Positions 5,842 to 10,655 of a stretch of DNA of 10,655 bases are shown here, in pieces. The position numbers and the translations under genes are program-made. How positions within the stretch are numbered: the first letter of the stretch is position 1; each line of letters opens with the position of its first letter. The DNA comes from an archaeon (GTDB lineage: Archaea > Iainarchaeota > Iainarchaeia > Iainarchaeales > GCA-2688035). The notes under the pieces were generated by a model. It did no database searches and was not told the origin of the DNA. It was given only the letters and a program-made list of their open reading frames with translations. The stretch is from assembly GCA_030616665.1 (NCBI GenBank), contig JAUWWX010000017.1, forward strand, positions 1 to 10,655, given 5' to 3'.

Positions 5842-6921
5842 TTAGCGGATTTGCGTTAGTTCGGCAGGTGCCTTTGTCAAGGGCCTGCAGCCCTTTGCTG
5901 TTACAACAACATCGTCTTCAATTCTTATTCCGCCGAATTTGCCGTAAACGCCTGGCTCAACAGTCAAAACCATGTTTTTTTGCAGCTTTTCCCTGTTGCC
6001 GTGCAAGAAGCCTTCTGGAAAGTCGTGGGCATCTACGCCCAAACCATGGCCAAGCCCGTGGATTAGTTTTTTTCCTGTTTTCTTTTTGAGGAAAGCGTTG
6101 GCTTCGTCGAAGATTTTTCCCTGGGAAACGCCTGGCCTTATCATTGCCTGCCCGAGTTGCTTGGCTGCAAAGACGGTAGCGTAAAGTTGCCTCTGCCTTT
6201 TGCTTGGCTTGCCAACGCAGAAAACCCTGCTGATGTCGCTGCAGTAGTTCTTGCTATATGCGCCAAAGTCAAAGAGCAACAGGCCCTTTGAAATCCTTTT
6301 GTCTGTCAGAACGCTGTGCGGATAAGCGCTGTTCCTGCCACTGGCAACAATCACTGGAAATGGCAGAACATTGTCTCCTTTCTCCCTGAGCATGATTTCT
6401 ATTTCAAGGCCGAGTTGTTTTTCTGTCATTCCCTTTTTGAAAAGGCCTGGGATTGCGGCAGCAACCTTCTCGGCAATCTTGCAGGACTTTGCCAGGCAAT
6501 TTAATTCGCCCTCTGACTTAATTGCCCTCAGCGAAGCAATCTGCTTTGAGACGTCGACAAGCTTTTTCTTCCCGGTAATCTTACGCAGCTCCCTTAAAGC
6601 GAGAGAAGTGTACAACGGCCTGTTGATGCCAAGCCTTTTCACGCCCCTCAGCTCTTTTTTGACAACAGTTTTGAACTGCTTTCCCTTGTCAATCCTTTTT
6701 ACCTGCAGGCCATTGACGGAAATCTTTGGCTCGAGAACAGATTTGAGTAGGAGGGGCCTCTTCCCGGGCTTCAAAACGAGGACATTGCTTGAAAGGAAGT
6801 GTTTTTGCAGACCTGTGAAATATCGAACAGCTGAATCAGGCATTCTGTCGCTTGTCTTCAACAGCACGGCATCCGCATTAAGTTCCTGAAAAAGCCTTTT
6901 TCTCTTCTCCGAAACAGTCAT
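5842..6921 (-). CDS. M24-family metallopeptidase, Xaa-Pro aminopeptidase/prolidase-like
   Basis: 359-residue 'pita-bread' aminopeptidase that removes N-terminal residues next to proline or splits Xaa-Pro dipeptides. There is an N-terminal creatinase-like domain (about 1-130) and a C-terminal catalytic domain. All five metal ligands are visible: Asp218 (LFDFGA), Asp229 (CSDISR), His292 (GLGHGLG), Glu322 (TVEPGVY) and Glu335 (IRIEDD). The conserved substrate-side His202 is in AYPH. Its length matches PepQ/archaeal prolidases. ATG 6921 overlaps the stop of the upstream M29-like gene as ATGA, and AGGT (6932-6929) lies 7 nt before the start inside that gene, so translation is very likely coupled. 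At the other end its TAA directly abuts the stop of the converging ureohydrolase gene. Subfamily (Xaa-Pro aminopeptidase versus dipeptidase) is not resolved. Confidence 0.93.
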   Translation of the reverse strand: MTVSEKRKRLFQELNADAVLLKTSDRMPDSAVRYFTGLQKHFLSSNVLVLKPGKRPLLLKSVLEPKISVNGLQVKRIDKGKQFKTVVKKELRGVKRLGINRPLYTSLALRELRKITGKKKLVDVSKQIASLRAIKSEGELNCLAKSCKIAEKVAAAIPGLFKKGMTEKQLGLEIEIMLREKGDNVLPFPVIVASGRNSAYPHSVLTDKRISKGLLLFDFGAYSKNYCSDISRVFCVGKPSKRQRQLYATVFAAKQLGQAMIRPGVSQGKIFDEANAFLKKKTGKKLIHGLGHGLGVDAHDFPEGFLHGNREKLQKNMVLTVEPGVYGKFGGIRIEDDVVVTAKGCRPLTKAPAELTQIR

Positions 6922-8708
6922 ACAACAAACCTGCCTTTTCTGATTATCCAGTGTTGTTTGCCCTTGTTGTCAACGCCCCACAGGCCAATTTTCTGCCTTG
7001 GCACATTAATGACAATGTCGCAGTGGTACATTGTTTCACGGCCTGGTTCGTATCCACTGCCCAAAGCAATGTGCATCATTCCCGCAAGCTTCTCGGTTTC
7101 TATCAAGTAACGCGACAGCCTTGCCTTTGGGTTTGTGTTAACAGCAAACTCGCCTACCCTGTCAAAGTTTTTCCTCAAGCTTTTAATAAGCCTTTTTGGC
7201 ATGCTCTTGTTTTTCTCAAAGATGCCAATCATCTTCCAGCTGTCCCTCTTCCTCTTGTTGAAAGCATTCCTTATTTTCTTGCTTGCCCGGACAAGCTTGT
7301 AGTGCCCTGCTTTTACGCTAACAAGCATCGGCTGCCCTTGCGGAATGACGTAGCTCTTGTCAATGCTTATGACAACATCCCCCAAAAAGGTTCCGTCCAT
7401 TTTGTAGGGGGTAAAAAAGACTTCCCCACCGGGAAAGTTGCCATAGCGCCCTGCTGCCTTGAGCTTGAAGACACTTGCTGCCTCGTTAGGTGTACTTGGG
7501 TTTACCTCAATGTCCGAGGCAAGGATTGGCCCTTTCCCAGAATGCAGATGCCTTGTGTCAATACATAAATTGGTTTGCCCTTGGGGCATTTTTTTGCCCA
7601 GGGCAAACAGCGTGATGCATTTTTTTATCTCGTTCCTTATCCTGTCGTCCCTTTTTCTCAGGGCAAAGTAGTCAATGTTGCATGTCCTAACATAGTTGGG
7701 TAATGGGAGCGTATCAGTGATTGCGTACCTTTTCAAAGCAGGCCTGTTGTCTTGCTTCGTTTGTTCCATCCACCATGGCTTGAGAAGCATTGTGCCAGGG
7801 CTTTGCCACCTGCTTTTCTTATTGGGGGTAGGATAACCAATTTTCATTCCAAAGAAGTGCTTTCCTCCATAGCCTTGGCCGTGAATTCCAAAGGAGGCGT
7901 CTGAATGCTTTAATTTGTCAGAGCCAATTATTGGGCTGAGTAGTTTGAAGGCCTTGAACCATGGCTCATTGATGCGTTTCTCGTACTCGCAGCCAATAAT
8001 AGTTGCTGCCAAATCGCTAATTCTTTCCATGGGCTGCAACTGGCTTTTCCTGCCTGTTTCTGCACCCATTGAAACATCCCTGCATAGCTGCCTTGCTTTC
8101 AAGGCAAACGTGTAGGCTATGCTGCTACTGCCGAGGTAATCATCCAAAGGCATCTCCAAATCTTTGGCTGTTGGAATCAGTTCAAAGCTCACTCCCATTC
8201 GTTCACTTTTCTTTATTCCATAACCCTGCTTCAATATTTTGGAAGCCGTTTGAAGCAATTCCCTCCAAAGCCTTTTCTTGAACCAGCCGGACTTGAATTC
8301 AAGCCTCATGCCAGCTGCGTTAAAGCCTTTTGAATCAGCTTTGATGTAGAGGTCTGGCTGCTTGAACAGCTTGCTAAAATAATTGCTTTTGCTTTTCTTT
8401 TCCACGCTTTTGATGAATTCCTCTAATGCCCTGGTTTCCCTGCTGTGCTTGCCCTTCTTTAGCTTGGCATAAAGTTGCCAGGTCTTGTGCAAAACCCTCA
8501 ACATTCTTCCTTCCTTTCCTGTCACAAAGACGCAAATGTCCGCATGCAGGCTGTGCACTGCCCTGCTTAGGGGTGCGAGGCTAAAAAAGGCCTTTTCGTT
8601 TCCCAAGGGAAGCTGAACCAGGCAGACCTTGCCCTTGCCCAGCTGCTTTTTAAGGGCATTCTTGTAGTATGAAACCCCTTTGTTGAACTGCTTTTTGTTG
8701 TAGGTCAT
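6918..8708 (-). CDS. Large M29-like (thermophilic aminopeptidase/AmpS-type) metallopeptidase
   Basis: 596-residue protein whose C-terminal part matches family M29 (aminopeptidase T/AmpS). Candidate metal ligands in order are Glu429 (NFPGGEVFFTP), Glu520 (GEFAVNTNPKA), His546 (MMHIALGSGY) and His562/Asp564 (YHCDIV). Tyr553, seven residues after His546, sits where the catalytic Tyr follows the His in AmpT. The N-terminus (about 25-65) resembles the M29 start, with a beta-alpha segment GKVCLVQLPLG. M29 enzymes are about 410 residues, so this one carries roughly 180 extra residues, mostly between about 75 and 380, rich in Lys, Trp and Tyr and not recognised by me. M29 peptidases release N-terminal residues from oligopeptides in the cytosol. 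The gene overlaps the M24 peptidase by 4 nt, arguing for a joint role in peptide breakdown. ATG 8708 is preceded by a run of seven Gs on its strand. Confidence 0.8.
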   Translation of the reverse strand: MTYNKKQFNKGVSYYKNALKKQLGKGKVCLVQLPLGNEKAFFSLAPLSRAVHSLHADICVFVTGKEGRMLRVLHKTWQLYAKLKKGKHSRETRALEEFIKSVEKKSKSNYFSKLFKQPDLYIKADSKGFNAAGMRLEFKSGWFKKRLWRELLQTASKILKQGYGIKKSERMGVSFELIPTAKDLEMPLDDYLGSSSIAYTFALKARQLCRDVSMGAETGRKSQLQPMERISDLAATIIGCEYEKRINEPWFKAFKLLSPIIGSDKLKHSDASFGIHGQGYGGKHFFGMKIGYPTPNKKSRWQSPGTMLLKPWWMEQTKQDNRPALKRYAITDTLPLPNYVRTCNIDYFALRKRDDRIRNEIKKCITLFALGKKMPQGQTNLCIDTRHLHSGKGPILASDIEVNPSTPNEAASVFKLKAAGRYGNFPGGEVFFTPYKMDGTFLGDVVISIDKSYVIPQGQPMLVSVKAGHYKLVRASKKIRNAFNKRKRDSWKMIGIFEKNKSMPKRLIKSLRKNFDRVGEFAVNTNPKARLSRYLIETEKLAGMMHIALGSGYEPGRETMYHCDIVINVPRQKIGLWGVDNKGKQHWIIRKGRFVV

Positions 8709-8713
8709 TGCTT

Positions 8714-8720
8714 CCCCCCC
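8714..8720 (-). promoter_or_regulatory. Seven-G run upstream of the M29-like gene, possible ribosome-binding element
   Basis: Minus strand reads GGGGGGG, 5 nt before ATG 8708. G-rich sequence could pair loosely with the anti-Shine-Dalgarno (CCUCC), but it is not a canonical GGAGG. Mononucleotide runs of this length can also vary in length. Confidence 0.3.
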
Positions 8721-8747
8721 AAATGAATAATTTTGGGTTGCAAATGA

Positions 8748-8755
8748 ATTTAAAT
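8748..8755 (-). promoter_or_regulatory. Possible TATA box for the M29-M24 pair
   Basis: Palindromic ATTTAAAT about 40-47 nt upstream of ATG 8708, just past the stop of the small upstream gene. It would put transcription start near 8725 with a leader of about 17 nt containing the G-run. Alternatively the pair is read through from the upstream small gene. Confidence 0.3.
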
Positions 8756-8757
8756 TG

Positions 8758-8934
8758 CTAAGCAGAAACCTGTTTTCTTTTCAGCATTGGCAGGCCTGTC
8801 CGCTGGTTTTCCACAACCTCAAAGCCAGGAGGCAAATCAACGCAGTCATCTTGTTTCTTGCTGAAGAAAAAAAGCTTGCCCTTATGGTGCAGGTAGTATT
8901 TTTGACCTCTGCTGTTTGTATGTTCGTAAGACGT
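8758..8934 (-). CDS. Small 58-residue protein with ACG at the predicted start position
   Basis: A reading frame of 58 codons fills most of a 303-nt gap that otherwise looks empty. The predicted product reads TSYEHTNSRGQKYYLHHKG, then a KLFFFSKK strand, then DLPPGFEVVENQRTGLPMLK, and a basic end. This is coherent protein sequence: two likely beta-strand segments and a turn-rich ENxRTGLPxLK tail. I recall that tail pattern from short archaeal hypothetical proteins, though I cannot check this. A near-perfect Shine-Dalgarno (GGGAGGT, 8948-8942) lies 7 nt upstream of codon 8934-8932, where ATG would be expected, but that codon is ACG. No ATG, GTG or TTG occurs in this frame between the upstream stop (TAA) and the conserved-looking part. 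Explanations are a rare ACG start, a start-loss mutation, or a one-base error. For example, one more T in the T5 run at 8942-8938 would join it to an in-frame GTG at 8963. The product starts on the far side of a shared promoter from the DHH gene. Function is unknown. Confidence 0.55.
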   Translation of the reverse strand, partial: TSYEHTNSRGQKYYLHHKGKLFFFSKKQDDCVDLPPGFEVVENQRTGLPMLKRKQVSA

Positions 8935-8941
8935 TTGAAAA

Positions 8942-8948
8942 ACCTCCC
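8942..8948 (-). promoter_or_regulatory. Near-perfect Shine-Dalgarno (GGGAGGT) pointing at an ACG codon
   Basis: Minus strand GGGAGGT with a 7-nt spacer (TTTTCAA) before ACG 8934-8932. It is the strongest Shine-Dalgarno match in the window, and no canonical start codon lies at the expected distance. Confidence 0.55.
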
Positions 8949-8982
8949 TGGCTCTTGCTTCACAATATTAACTGGTTTAACC

Positions 8983-8990
8983 TTATTAAA
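8983..8990. promoter_or_regulatory. Putative bidirectional TATA box between the small protein and the DHH gene
   Basis: TTATTAAA on the plus strand is centred 25 nt before ATG 9012 (leaderless distance). Its complement TTTAATAA on the minus strand would start a transcript near 8960, giving a leader of about 26 nt carrying the GGGAGGT site. One A/T core could therefore serve both directions. This is inferred from spacing only. Confidence 0.4.
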
Positions 8991-9011
8991 TTTTTGCCTT
9001 ACGAAATTATT

Positions 9012-10100
9012 ATGGACAAGAAGGAACTGTTAAGTAGGTTTAAGCAATTCTGCAAAGGCCTAAAGCCCATAGACAGAATTGCGATACTGCACCACAGTGA
9101 TGCAGACGGATTTTGCTCCGCTCTTATAACGGCAAAGGCAATTGAAAGGCTTACAGGCAAAAAGCCCGTTGTTGTCCAGCATTATGAATACGGAAACAGA
9201 AGGCTTGCGGAAAAGGCTGCTTCTTTGATGAAGGGGAAAAAGGCCAATGTTTTAATCCTGGTTGACCTTGGAATTGACACTGAAAAGAAAGGCCTTTTGT
9301 CAAAATGCAAGTTTGAAAAATGCCTTGTGATAGACCACCACAGAATGGCAAAGGATTTGAACAGCAAAAGGGTTTTGTTCCTCAAGGCAGAGTTTTTTGC
9401 AAAAAGAGACCCAAGCGCTTACGTTGCAAGCAAGTTTGCCTTTGACCTGTTCAACACTGTTACTGACGTAAATGAACTTGACTGGCTTGCATGCCTTGGC
9501 ATCATGGGGGACATGAATCTTGGAAACTGGAAAGGCTTTGTCAGGCAAACAGTCAAGAGAAGGAAGATTCCATTAAGCAGCCTCTGCAAGCTGCTGGACC
9601 TCATTGCCTCTGTCGAAGTGCTTGCAGACAGCAAAATGCATCAGCTGTTTTGGGTTTTCTACAAAGCGGGAAAGCCTGCTATCATTCTGAAAAGCCCTTT
9701 CAAAAAATACTTGAAGGCGTTCAAAAAGGAAAAGGATTCCTTGGTAGAGAGCTGCAGGAAAAGCGAGGAATGCTTTCCGGAACTTGAATTGTGCTTTTTT
9801 AGCATGAGAAAAGGACATGAGAACATCAAAAGCTATGTCATAAACGAGATAAGTGAAAGCTTTCCAAACAAGACAATTGTGCTGCTGCACTGCATTGGAG
9901 GCAAACGGGTTAAGTTCAGCGCAAGAAGGCAGGATTTTAAGGTGAAGGTAAACGAGCTTCTTGTAGAAGCAGTTAAAGGCATTCCAAACAGCAGCGCAGG
10001 CGGCCACGTGCCTGCAGCCGCAGGCTCACTCCCAAAGCGGTTTGTAAGCAGGTTCAAGCGCAAGGTTGTGGAAATTTTGAAGAAAAAGTACGGGAAGTAG
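9012..10100 (+). CDS. DHH-family phosphoesterase (archaeal RecJ/GAN-like or NrnA-like)
   Basis: 362-residue DHH/DHHA1 phosphodiesterase. Motif I is HHSDADGF (27-34, with the metal-binding DxD Asp30/Asp32). Motif II is LILVDLGID (81-89, Asp85). Motif III is the name-giving IDHHR (107-111). A later acidic site GDMN contains Asp167. The C-terminal DHHA1 substrate clamp is marked by SAGGHVPAAAGSLPK (328-342; the GGH motif). Such enzymes degrade single-stranded DNA or RNA, oligonucleotides (nanoRNA), pAp or cyclic dinucleotides. Archaeal GINS-associated nucleases (GAN/RecJ-like) are usually larger (about 450-480 residues), so this may be a GAN paralogue, a Cdc45-like partner or an NrnA-type enzyme; the motifs needed for catalysis look intact. 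ATG 9012 is preferred over the in-frame upstream ATG 8916 because homologous sequence begins there and a TATA-like box lies 25 nt upstream. No Shine-Dalgarno; probably leaderless. Confidence 0.88.
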   Translation: MDKKELLSRFKQFCKGLKPIDRIAILHHSDADGFCSALITAKAIERLTGKKPVVVQHYEYGNRRLAEKAASLMKGKKANVLILVDLGIDTEKKGLLSKCKFEKCLVIDHHRMAKDLNSKRVLFLKAEFFAKRDPSAYVASKFAFDLFNTVTDVNELDWLACLGIMGDMNLGNWKGFVRQTVKRRKIPLSSLCKLLDLIASVEVLADSKMHQLFWVFYKAGKPAIILKSPFKKYLKAFKKEKDSLVESCRKSEECFPELELCFFSMRKGHENIKSYVINEISESFPNKTIVLLHCIGGKRVKFSARRQDFKVKVNELLVEAVKGIPNSSAGGHVPAAAGSLPKRFVSRFKRKVVEILKKKYGK

Positions 10101-10102
10101 AA

Positions 10103-10639
10103 TTATTTTTTCCTTTTAGGTAGTTTCCCTGTTGCTCTTTCAACTATTGTTTCTCTAGGTACTAAAGTGTGAAGTAATTGTATTCCTTTTCTTGTCATGC
10201 CACCTCGTTCTTTTAGATAAGCCTCTTTCACAAGCTTTTTTTCGTGGGCACGCAAGTGAATTATATCACTTTCTTTTGGCGGGTAAGCAAAGATTAAAAG
10301 CATTCCATCAACCCCGTGTCTTTTGTAAAAGCCTTTTGCTATAAAGTTTCTTACAGAAGGTAAGGCCCAAGTCAATTGAATCCGGAGGGGAAAATCCACA
10401 AGAGCAGTTGGCTCGCCAAATTTTTTGTCCCTTATCTTTTCCTCCATCCTTAGTTTTAGTGGCCCAAAAAATTTTTTCCTCGATCTCATATACCTTTCTT
10501 TTAGGTCTCCCTTACCCTTTGCTTGCCTTAACAAATTTTCCAGTGCATGCCAGGTTTCATGGCTCAACAGAAGAGTTGGTCTTGAAGAAGAGGTTTTTAC
10601 GTTATGAGTAATCCTCCCATACTCTCCCCCTCCAAACAA
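10103..10639 (-). CDS. Unrecognised protein with HETWH (HExxH) motif, start uncertain at window edge
   Basis: 178-codon frame on the minus strand, ending 2 nt from the converging DHH gene; I do not recognise the family. Near the N-terminus, TLLLSHETWHALENLL (residues 22-37) fits the zinc-metallopeptidase pattern: an HExxH core (His27, Glu28, His31) in a helix flanked by hydrophobic residues. The rest is Lys/Arg/Glu-rich and highly charged, with a hydrophobic strand GMLLIFAYP (112-120) and a basic tail KLPKRKK. No third metal ligand can be assigned, so activity is unproven. The only candidate start is TTG 10639, with AGGT just 2 nt upstream. A stop lies four codons farther up, next to a 9-A run, so the true N-terminus may lie beyond the edge in another frame. 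About ten of some 22 leucines use TTA or CTA, unlike neighbours that prefer CTT, CTG and TTG. That hints at a different origin or low expression. Confidence 0.6.
   Translation of the reverse strand: MFGGGEYGRITHNVKTSSSRPTLLLSHETWHALENLLRQAKGKGDLKERYMRSRKKFFGPLKLRMEEKIRDKKFGEPTALVDFPLRIQLTWALPSVRNFIAKGFYKRHGVDGMLLIFAYPPKESDIIHLRAHEKKLVKEAYLKERGGMTRKGIQLLHTLVPRETIVERATGKLPKRKK
10104..10117 (+). terminator. T-rich tract after the DHH gene, possible archaeal terminator
   Basis: Just after the DHH stop (10098-10100) the plus strand reads TATTTTTTCCTTTT, the type of T-rich run at which archaeal RNA polymerase releases. The same bases encode the basic C-terminal tail (KLPKRKK) of the opposing gene, so terminator and coding sequence share DNA. 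Confidence 0.4.
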
Positions 10640-10655
10640 ATACCTTTTTTTTTAA

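Noticed and set aside
6951..7568. 205-codon plus-strand frame opposite the M29-like gene
   Set aside because: It is a shadow of the minus-strand frame that carries the M29 ligands and the ATGA coupling; there is no ribosome-binding site or motif.
8781..8963. 60-codon minus-strand frame starting at GTG 8963
   Set aside because: It overlaps the small gene in a different frame and loses the coherent sequence after about ten codons. It is kept only as a possible N-terminus if a one-base indel exists in the T5 run.
8916..9011. DHH gene start at ATG 8916
   Set aside because: The extra 32 residues are hydrophobic and family-unlike, cross the promoter region, and overlap the small divergent gene.
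8755..9033. 92-codon plus-strand frame in the gap before the DHH gene
   Set aside because: It overlaps the small minus-strand gene with better protein content and ribosome-binding site, runs into the DHH start in another frame, and its translation shows no coherent motif.
9573..10007. 144-codon minus-strand frame opposite the DHH gene
   Set aside because: It is antisense to conserved DHH/DHHA1 coding sequence and its composition is noise-like.
1..10655. A defence, mobile-element, CRISPR or biosynthetic gene system
   Set aside because: No repeats, integrase, transposase, Cas, toxin-antitoxin or modular synthetase signatures were seen on either strand. The gene content is housekeeping, so no new system is claimed.

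Overview
This is an archaeal chromosomal segment, most likely from a DPANN-type or other small-genome lineage. The placement rests on several observations: a NucS/EndoMS nuclease ending in a PCNA-interaction box, an archaeal-style DHH phosphoesterase, and TATA-like boxes about 25-30 nt upstream of start codons with mostly leaderless or short-leader genes. The few Shine-Dalgarno sites match the archaeal 16S tail (GGAGGTGAT). No tRNA, rRNA, CRISPR, insertion sequence or phage gene is visible. Most of the window is dense housekeeping sequence.

Layout. 1-660 (-): the N-terminal 220 residues of ribose-phosphate pyrophosphokinase, cut by the window edge. 782-2053 (+): a divergent enolase, followed by 2126-3373 (+): a CNNM/CorC-type membrane protein with DUF21, paired CBS and CorC_HlyC domains. 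4544-3380 (-): a two-gene unit, a MazG-like nucleotide pyrophosphohydrolase followed by NucS. 4614-4886 (+): a small single-pass membrane protein diverging from mazG. 4927-5841 (+): a ureohydrolase (agmatinase/arginase superfamily). 8934-5842 (-): a small 58-residue protein, a large M29-like metallopeptidase and an M24 (Xaa-Pro aminopeptidase-like) peptidase. The two peptidases overlap by ATGA. 9012-10100 (+): a DHH phosphoesterase. 10639-10103 (-): an unrecognised protein with an HETWH motif and A/T-richer codon choice, probably cut or frame-disturbed at the right edge.

How genes fit together. PRPP synthase and enolase are divergent central-metabolism genes. MazG plus NucS looks like a nucleotide-pool/mismatch genome-maintenance pair. 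The M29 and M24 peptidases look like a coupled peptide-degradation pair. The DHH protein is a second nucleic-acid or nucleotide phosphodiesterase candidate.

Nothing here is a convincing new multi-gene system. The best leads are the small protein whose predicted start codon is ACG behind a near-perfect Shine-Dalgarno, the enolase with altered active-site loops, the oversized M29-like peptidase, and the HExxH protein at the edge.
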